From assembly GCA_018343915.1 (NCBI GenBank), contig JABRWF010000003.1, positions 3,410,001-3,474,000 of the forward strand: DNA of 64,000 nucleotides. The letters are read 5' to 3'. Numbering within the stretch: the stretch's first letter is position 1; the number at the start of each line of letters is the position of its first letter. The notes beneath the pieces are model-generated. The model saw only the letters and a list, made by a program, of their open reading frames with translations. It made no database searches and was not told where the DNA came from. Shown here in pieces: positions 56,522-64,000 of this stretch. The position numbers and the translations under genes were made by a program. The DNA comes from Agroathelia rolfsii (lineage: Eukaryota > Basidiomycota > Agaricomycetes > Amylocorticiales > Amylocorticiaceae).

Positions 56522-58122
56522 ATGGTACTGAAAATCCTGGTAGCAACCGCCTCTGCCATTCCTAAAGACTACAGAATACCTTTAGTCGTAGCGGCAGTGG
56601 CCATCTACGTCACTCACGCATTTTTCCAAGGTCGTAAAACGTCTCGAGACCGTAATATCCATGCCCGGACTATCCTCCTCACTGTTGCGTGCCATCGTCT
56701 CGTATGTTTCCTCCTTACATGCCAACCAGGCCTTATATAGGGTGCATTCACACCACTGGGCTTGACTTTGGCAACAGAGCTGGCTTCTCGCGGTGCCCAT
56801 GTCATTGCACTCTCAGATGAGCCTGTCGAGAACTCGCCTGCGGTGGAAATGCTAGTCGACCTACTCAGGAGCAAGACGGACAACCAAAACATATACGCAG
56901 AGCACTGCGACATGACTTCCCCAACGTCCGTGCGTGCATTTTGCACCAAATTCTTAACTAGTCAGGAGACGCGGCTCGATGCGATCGTCTACGCGCACGA
57001 GTACCAGCACATGGGGTCACCATTCTCAACCGCTGCCACCTCTAAAGACGCACACGAAGAACGGAGAAGATCTGGATCACTGGGTACATTCCTGATGACC
57101 ACCCTTTTGCTCCCCGTGCTCTTGGTCGCCCCACCGGAGAGAGACATCCGGATCATCAACGTCGTCAATCCATTCTACGCCGCTGCCGTGCATAAATTCT
57201 CTCCAGACTCTGCATTCGCAAATGGATCCTCGGCATTGCAAAGCGAAGGTTTGCGTTCACTACGCAACATTATCTTCACACGTCATCTGCAACGTGTTCT
57301 CGATGCCCTACCGTCCGGTGCACAGGTGCCCAGTACGGAGGGTACGACAAACGCTATCCCCGTTGCCAGCAACAAGCTACAACGGTCTAATATCGTCACT
57401 GTTTCTGTCTCACCTGGAATTACTAGGCAGGACACGGTGGCGCCGTTCCTGGATGCTCAGAAGCATGGTCGATCACGTCTTGGCTTGTTATTGTACGTGC
57501 TCCACCCCCAACGAAATGAAAATGCTATACTATCGATATAAAAAAAATGCAAATTACTAACGAATTCGTCAATTTCCTATTTTTGTTTTGTTTATTTTGT
57601 TTTAGGTATCTGCTCCTGCAACCACTTATCATGGTCTTCTTCAAGTCATCGACTGCTGGCGTCCAATCAATCTTGCATGCCTTGTTTCTCCCGACACCGT
57701 TCAAAAACGTCGTGGTCAACAAGCAGACCAAGTCAGCGGCGCTGGTCTCCGAGGAGGTGCTAAAGCCAGGCGCACTCTATGCGGAATGCGCAGTTGTTCG
57801 CTTACAAGTCCCGCGTCACCCGGAGATTGCTCAGCCTACGAATGTAGATGCGAAAAAAGCCAAGGACGAAGAGAATGCGAAACTATCATCGTCGTCGTCA
57901 TCATCATCATCATCATCACCATCATTACCAAATAATAAATCGAATGGGCGGTCCGATGAAGGGCTAGAGCGGGTGGATGACGGTGAGCTTGGCGGTGAGG
58001 TGGCTGGACAGCTGGTGTGGGAGAGTTTTGAGACAGCGCTGAAGGGATGGGATCCTGAGTCTGCGCCCAAGGAGGCAGGAACAGAAAGTGCAGCAGGCCA
58101 ACAGAAGGGCCAATTACGCTAA
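56522..58122 (+). CDS. Degenerate SDR-like membrane protein
   Basis: Three exons: 56522-56701, 56741-57491 and 57606-58122, about 480 residues. The first intron is only 39 nt. An N-terminal membrane helix (YRIPLVVAAVAIYVTHAFF) is followed by a Rossmann start GAFTPLGLTLATELASRGAH VIALSD, an LDAIVYAHEY strand in place of NNAG, LGTFLMTTLLLPVLL, and IRIINVVNPFYAAAV. The SDR catalytic Tyr-x3-Lys is not found where expected (SSALQSEGLRSLRNIIF), so enzymatic activity is doubtful. After NIVTVSVSPGITRQDTV comes YLLLQPLIMVFFKSSTAGVQ, as in retinol-dehydrogenase-like SDRs, then a low-complexity poly-Ser run (57886-57920). I read it as a membrane-bound pseudo-SDR, of a type seen in fungi, of unknown role. 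Confidence 0.78.
57884..57930 (+). repeat. (TCA/TCG)n repeat coding for poly-serine
   Basis: A trinucleotide run in frame with the SDR-like protein, giving about eleven consecutive Ser before PSLPNNKSN. It is a likely length-variable microsatellite within a coding exon. Confidence 0.8.
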
Positions 58123-58569
58123 TATTCTGATGCATGGGTGTGCTAGTATTTATTTATCTATTGTTTCATCCTTCTTTTGGTCCCAGTGTGTTGGCTGGCC
58201 AGCAGAGAAGTAGTATAGGGCCGCCTAGTTCGCCGGATAGGGCAACACGTGACGACGATCGGAAATGATGGGATCATCAGGCGGGCTTCATTTGCTTTGT
58301 CAAAAGACTCGGTGACTAAGTGCGTTCGGTTAGGGGCTAGGGGGCAATAGGGATGCTCTGTGTGTGTGCGTGTGCATTGCCGTACACGAGGACGACTCAG
58401 CGGAGCAAACGTCGGAGTCTGCCTTGGAGGCCAACATTACCATTACTCGTTATGCATCTTCGCCTGTGACTAGCTTCTTCCTGTTATATATTTCCTTGCT
58501 GGTTGGCCGCCGATTCGGTGCCACCATCTGCATCTACTCCTTCTTCCTGTTCTGCCCTAAATAGACGCC
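58123..58569. other. Intergenic, SDR-like gene to Zn2Cys6 regulator
   Basis: About 450 bp. It holds the 3' end of the SDR-like gene and the promoter of the regulator. A GTGTGTGTGCGTGTG tract lies near 58358-58372. No gene. Confidence 0.4.
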
Positions 58570-61500
58570 ATGCCCGTCGACCACACAAGGGAGCACAGAG
58601 AGAGACCTAGGAGACAGCCCAGGCGGATAGTCGAAGATGAAACTGAACTCTCTCTTCGCCGCATGCGGGGTGAGATTTCCTGCGCCGAGTGTCGCCGGTG
58701 CGTGCCAAAAAATAATAATAATAATCGTGTGCAACGATCATGTTGTTTTCCCGTCTTACTGATGAGCGTTGTTGCCTGCTGTTATCATCACATACAGCCT
58801 AAAGCTCAAGTGTGACAAGCAGGTCGGTCTTGATACCCGCAATCGTACTCGAATATACATCTAATAGCTCGATTGATCTGACGTCAGGTGCCTTGTGGGT
58901 CCGTGCTGATCGACCTCCCTCATCTACACCTCCGGTTCACTCGCTCATACATTTACTTCTACTATTAGGTCTTGCCAGAGAAGAGGTTGCAGCAGTATCT
59001 GTCCCAATGGCAGTCTCTCCTCCGGCCAGGGCACACGGTAGTTATCTTTACGGCATCGCCTCGCAAGTTCATGCAATGACCTCAACCACGCGCCCCTGCG
59101 TAATATACACAGATTCATTCTTGCAGACACAGAACAGCTGCACACAAAAATATCCGAAATGAGCACAAGAATACGCGAGCTCGAAGATGCGCTTGCCATC
59201 GCTCATACCGCTGGGCGCCACCCACTGCTCAGTGACGAGCTACTCAAGATCAAGTTCGGTCCTGAACTCCCTGCATCTCCCCCCTCTTTCGCTCCTGTAC
59301 CAACCGAAGACCCAGAAGTCAGAGAAACAGCCAATGCACTCGGCACCATGACTGTTACCGAAGAAGGAAGTGTTCAATACCTCGGTCGTTCTGCCGGCCC
59401 TGAAGCCCTGCTTCTGGTAAGTAGGATTGCTCCCATCGAACATCAGCCCATAGTCTGACAATGTTCCTCCAGGCCGATGAAGGCTGGGCACAGTTGGGAG
59501 ACTCTGATTCTGACCCAGAGGACCAGGAGCCATATCTTTCTCCGGAGATCACGCGCCTTGCCAATTTATTCCCCCTGACAGAGAAGGACACTCCGCTAAT
59601 CAATCAATTCGACGTGCTCCTCTCGTACTTGCCTCCTTTCGAGGAAGCCGGGCACCTCTGCAACATGTACACCGAGAATGTCACATTCTATTTCAAACCC
59701 TTTGATGCGGCCTACTTGCAAACTGAGATCGTAGGTGCTGCATACAGACAAGCGGCCGAGCGACTGTCAAGGCAAATTGCAGGGCCTTCGTCGCCGCGGA
59801 TATCACCGCATCGTCTGGCTTCACTCTTCTTAATCTTCGGACTTGGGTGTTTGACCGACCCGAAAAGGACAGCGTTTCATCCTCAAGCCCGTCGATATTA
59901 TGATCTCGCTAGAGCTGCCATGTCCATGAAGCCTGTGCTCGATAGTGCGGATTTGGATACGGTCGAGGCGCTGGGGTTCATGGCCACCTTCAAACTCCTT
60001 AGTGATACATCAAGACCAGTTGTATGGTCGATATTTGCCTTGGCTGGCAAAATTGCGCAAAGTGTCAGCACTTGTATTTTTTTTTTTTTTTTTTTTTTGC
60101 CAGTTTCCTAACTTACCAATCTACTTACATCGATCATGTAGATTGGATTAGGTGAGATACATATTTTCATCTGATCTAAATGCTAATTTTTTTATCGCCT
60201 TCAGATCATGATAGTTCGGCGTGGTGCATGGGTTAGATAAAGTCTATTACCTCGTTTTTGACACATGTGTTTCTCAGTTGCTTTTTTTTTATAGACCCTA
60301 GACTTGTGCAGCGAAGAAGGACCTTATTTTGGGAGCTTACTACTTGCGAAAGCTTAGTGGTACGAACTATCTGATTCTGTCTTATAGACGTCTCTTAATT
60401 ATGTCGTGTACTAGGCGTTGGCAATGGGTCGACCACCTGCCTTCCACACGACATATATCGACTGTGAGCTACCTGAAGATGAGGAAGCAACGACAAGTGA
60501 GAATGGAGAGCCTCAGCCAGGATGTCAGTATTTCCGTTTGTATCAGTATTTCAATCGCTGACGTAGGCCCTATCACCTTTAGACCATTGGTGCAAGTACA
60601 AGTATACCCGCGACTTGTCACTGCCGGTCGTCGAATCGACATTGGCAGCAAAAGAACCAACGTATGCGGATATCCTAGCACTAGATCGTAAGATTCGACA
60701 GACCGGCTTCCCAGCTACCTTCAAGCCCTACGTCCAGCCTGGTGATCCCATATTCCACTCGGCAGCACATTCCTTACGATCGTTTTATCTATCCCAACAG
60801 CGGACCATCCGTAGCGTCCTGTTTATCTGTTTGGCATACTTTAAACTGACTTGTTTTTCTTACAGTGATGCTCTATATACATCGTAATTACTTCGCCAAG
60901 GCGATGCTGGAGTATCCAGATAACCCCTTACGCTCTCCATTTGCACCAAGCTTCCTGGTATCGTATAGATGTGCCTCTATCATCATCAAGGCTGCTTTTC
61001 ATTTCTTCCAACGAATACCCGTGTTGGCGGAGCGCATGTTCTTCTTACTGAATCACGTCTTTTCGGCGGCAATTGTCGTCGGAACGATCGTGAGCCGCAC
61101 GCCCTCATCTAATATGGCCCCTACGGCGCTGGTAGAGTTCCAGCATGCCATTGATGTGTTTGAACGGAGTGCGGTCTGCTGTCGCTATTCCCGTGTTGCT
61201 TGGGTACTGTCTTTAGTATGCTTTATGAAAGATAAGATGACATCGCTCATTGCACTTGATTGTGGTAGCACGTCCTTCTTAGGATCAAGGAGAAAGCTAC
61301 GCGAGCATACAATGAATCTCGCACCGGTGTCCCTTCGCCGTTATCATCCGGCGATACGGCCTCACATGACAGCAGTGACGAACTTGCCATTTTTGGTGGC
61401 CAAACAAGAATGGTAGCAAACAAGGTAAAGATCCCGCTGCTGTCCGCATTTATTTATTTATTTCTGCCGCATTTACGCATTTCATTTAAATCTCCACAGT

Positions 61501-62105
61501 CTGTATCGCGAAGGAAGACAGGTTCCGACAAGTCACGCTCAAGGCAGACTTCGCAGCCACGGTCTCCGGGTCCCTCAGGGGCGAAGGGGCAAGATGGGCA
61601 ACAACAGCTTGGCGCGGCAGGGTACACACTTGACATCCACCCCGTCCTGCTGGAGTACCTCGGCGGACTTCCGAATCCGGCCGATGCTCCCCTTGCAGAC
61701 CATCCCATGGACGACGCCTCGCTCTTCTCGTGGTCAATGCCACCCAACCAGGAATACCACTACGCGTTTGGCGGACAGCTGCCGCAAAATATGCCCCCGC
61801 AGCAGATGTCGTCCGTCGCCGTACCGGTGTCAACTATACCCGAGTTCATGCCCCCTGGGAGCACGCAGATTGCTGACCAGCTCTCGGCGTCACACCATCT
61901 CAGACCGACGCCGTCGCTACCGCCGCTGCAGCAGCAGCAGGAGTCGGCTGCGGTCAGCGCTGAGATACTACACATGAACTCGGCCGCGCCTGTACCGGGC
62001 ACAGACACGGACTGGGTTGCGATCATGCGCGATATGGAGTTGTTTGGCCCGCATGCGATGTATCCACAAAATACACCCCCGGTGAACACGCATTTCCGTG
62101 CATAG
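58570..62105 (+). CDS. Zn2Cys6 fungal transcription factor, copy A
   Basis: About a dozen exons from ATG 58570 (MPVDHTREHRERPRRQPRRI) to stop TAG 62103-62105, about 850-900 residues. The N-terminal binuclear zinc cluster, built from three exons, reads CAECRRLKLKCDKQVPCGSC and then QRRGCSSICPNGSLSSGQGT R, i.e. C-x2-C-x6-C...C-x2-C-x4-C. It is followed by a coiled-coil dimerisation segment (EQLHTKISEMSTRIRELEDA) and the fungal-specific regulatory domain (ADEGWAQLGDSDSD, LSPEITRLANLFPL, VLLSYLPPFEEAGHLCNMYT, IGLDHDSSAWCMD, QRRRTLFWELTTCESL and SLAMGRPPAFHTTYIDCELP). The C-terminus is Gln/Pro/Met-rich (PLQQQQES; QNMPPQQMSS), like an activation domain. The target genes cannot be told. It is tail to tail with a paralog (62457 on). 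Confidence 0.9.
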
Positions 62106-62456
62106 AGCTTTGAAAAAAAGAAAGAAAGAAAAAAAATCCATCTATTCATCTCTCTCTCTCTCTCTCTCTCTTCCCGGCTTTCTTCTTTCTTCGCTCACTG
62201 CTTGGTTACTGTTATCGGTTTTTCAATTACGTCTACTATGATCGAGGGCTACTTAATACTATCTTGTATTCACTTGCCAATCCGAGAGATCGCTTATTTA
62301 TATACATGTAGCTACCCAATAACAGGCATTTGTAGAATATAGTATGATGACGATGCCGCAAAGAAATACTCAGTTGGATATAATATGCATGCACGCTGAT
62401 ACGGGCGTGTGAAGAAGGTTACAACACTATTACTACTACTGTTATTGTTATTACTA
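62106..62456. other. Convergent 3' region of the two regulators
   Basis: About 350 bp with a (TC)n run at about 62148-62171 and (TTA/CTA)n near 62430-62460. Both 3' UTRs lie here. No gene. Confidence 0.5.
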
Positions 62457-64000
62457 CTACGCTTGCCGATACTGCGTTGTGGGATCATACCCCGCCTCAC
62501 GCATGAACGAAGACCACATCTCGGTCATTCTAGCGTCTCGTGGCATCGACCCAGGATGCTGCTGAGCGCCGCCGTCCTGCGCGTGATCGTACATCTCGGG
62601 GCGATGTGACGCAGCTACGAGGGTGTGATGCAGATGGTCCACGTCATGAGGATTAGAAGCATACTGCGCTTCGTGATACGAGACGTGGCGCGTTGGCGGT
62701 GGCCTTGTAGTAGCCTGTCCGGGCCAGAAGCCCGGTGCCGCAGCCCCGTAGTCTTCTTGCGACTGCAGTCGCGTCGCCTGTCGGGAAATAGACTGCATTT
62801 GATGGTTTGGGAGAGCCACGAAGTCGGGCAGCGGCTCCCTCAGGGGTGTCGTCCAGGAACTTGACGAGCCAGCCGGCATGGGGGAGGCACTGGCATTGTA
62901 TGGGGCCGACGAGGCGTGAAGAGAGGCCATGGTTGCCGAGTCGCGGTAGCGACTCGATGCGGCGACGTGCGGCTGATCGGCAAAGTCTTCTCTTTCTTGT
63001 GACCTTGACTCTGAACTTTCCACTGTCGTCCCAAGGACGGGTATGTTCGGTGGAAGGAAACGTGTGTGTCCGGCTAGAATCGACAGCTCGTCGTTGAGGC
63101 CACTTTGGGGTAACCAGGTATCTCCTTTCTGTGACTCAGCTAATGCTCGACGTGCCTTTTCCTTGAGTCTTTGCAGTATGGGCTGGAAAATCAGACACTT
63201 GTGTGAGGCGCCAATAATGCTACAACAAACAAAATCAAGAACATACCAAAGCAATAGCGGCGCGATAGTTATGAGGACCTGCTTTGCTAAATAGTTGACA
63301 TGCAAGCTCAAGCTCGGTCATCGCAGGAGCGGCTAGGGGTGAAAGTGGCCCATGCGTAACCACCGTGCCAAACACAATCTTTTTTTTTTTAAAAAAAAGA
63401 AAAAAGGTCAAGAACAGTAAATCGTCAGCGAGATTTTGAGTTCACTCACAGCGGCAGTAAAAGCAAAGGTCCAAAATGCTCCAAAACGTGATGGCAAAAT
63501 ATGATCTACTGCAACCTGGTCTCGGACTGATTTAAGAATAGTTGTTGAAGCTCTGTAAGCTGCTAAGAATGAAGGTGCATAACTGCTGCGCAAAGGATTA
63601 GTAGGATGTTCCAAGATAGCCTGCGCAAAGTAGCTTCGATGGATGTAAAGCAATACTGAAGACATCGGTGAGTGGCAAAGATACGTAACTGTTTAAGTCA
63701 ATACGAACTAGTTTCTCGAACATGCGACAGTATACTCAAATGCAATCTTTGAACACGAGTCATGGCTTCATCTGGGATTGTAGGTCCTGTACCGGTCACG
63801 AGGGCGTCAGCAGCCTCGGGTATCGTAAACTCTCTGACCTTGCGATCAAGCTCGCTGATAGTGGCATAGGAGGGCTGTTTTGAAGACAACATCTGAGCAA
63901 CGACTTCCGAGACACATTCTGCAGAAAAACGGAAGATCCAGGATAAATCTACCAAGAGTTAGTAAAGATTGTGCTAGATCAATTTTAAGCACATGGCTGT
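62457..64000 (-). CDS. Zn2Cys6-type transcription factor, copy B (5' part outside window)
   Basis: Minus strand, stop TAG 62459-62457, running past the right edge. The C-terminal half of a regulator is visible, with blocks that align with copy A: YATISELDRKVREFTIPEAA (A: YADILALDRKIRQTGFPA), VLLYIHRSYFAQAILEHPTN (A: MLYIHRNYFAKAMLEYPDN), NPLRSSYAPSFLAAYRAST (A: NPLRSPFAPSFLVSYRCAS), and IVFGTVVTHGPLSPLAAPAM followed by ELACQLFSKAG. Then comes PILQRLKEKARRALAESQKG (A: IKEKATRAYNES) and a long disordered tail ending DPTTQYRQA. Introns lie at about 63185-63246, 63380-63449 and 63660-63720. The zinc cluster lies beyond base 64000, so the class is inferred from the paralog. Confidence 0.85.

Noticed and set aside
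60070..60100. Long T-runs (also at 26400, 55187, 15836) as terminators
   Set aside because: They lie inside introns before acceptor sites and are polypyrimidine tracts, not terminators.
56522..64000. Idea that the SDR-like gene and regulator pair mark a secondary-metabolite cluster
   Set aside because: No backbone synthase, P450, transporter or other tailoring gene lies nearby, and the SDR-like protein seems inactive.
1..64000. CRISPR arrays, prophage, bacterial operons, rRNA genes
   Set aside because: The sequence is intron-rich nuclear fungal DNA. No regularly spaced repeats and no such genes were seen. tRNA genes could not be excluded by eye.

Overview
The window is nuclear DNA of a filamentous basidiomycete, most likely an Agaricomycete; I do not name a species. 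The evidence is very dense short introns (mostly 45-70 nt with GT...AG ends), genes packed on both strands, the basidiomycete type of Zn2Cys6 regulator (CAEC...LKLKCD...SGQGTR), and recognisable eukaryotic housekeeping genes. There are no bacterial operons, CRISPR arrays or rRNA genes, and I recognised no tRNA.

Layout. 0-12.6 kb: a 3' gene end, a single-pass membrane protein (-), the mitochondrial twin-Cys protein Cmc4 (+), two tandem paralogous coiled-coil proteins of unknown function (-), an SLC25 mitochondrial carrier (-), the nucleolar exonuclease Rex4 (+), and an unknown protein rich in SUMO-acceptor motifs (+). 13-21 kb: the first three copies of a small secreted double-psi beta-barrel (DPBB/RlpA-like) protein family, with an F-box protein between them. 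21.5-29.5 kb: Tim50 (-), a 762-bp non-autonomous TA-flanked DNA transposon with a large hairpin inside, and inositol-3-phosphate synthase (+). 29.5-46 kb: neutral ceramidase (+), two tandem dynamin-like GTPases (-), then a duplicated segment of about 2.76 kb in which dynamin debris is paired with DPBB copies four and five. 46-58 kb: a very large Bem2-type RhoGAP (-), the chaperonin subunit CCT8 (-), and a degenerate SDR-like membrane protein (+). 58.5-64 kb: two paralogous Zn2Cys6 regulators facing each other tail to tail, the second cut by the window edge.

Most genes are unrelated housekeeping genes that happen to be neighbours. The unusual content is the accessory part. Five DPBB genes lie scattered over 32 kb, and each carries the same core promoter: a CATGGG...CTCGCCGT...TTATTCAGT block ending exactly 38 bp before TATAAAA in all five. 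In the right half this family has been duplicated together with broken pieces of the neighbouring dynamin genes. This gene-plus-promoter family, whose proteins look like effectors or cell-surface proteins, is the best candidate here for an undescribed system. The tandem RW-x-x-[LI]-TR / TT-x-LGLRR coiled-coil pair and the hairpin-bearing transposon come next. Gene models were spliced by eye from conserved protein joins and GT/AG signals, so some exon edges, especially first exons, may be off.
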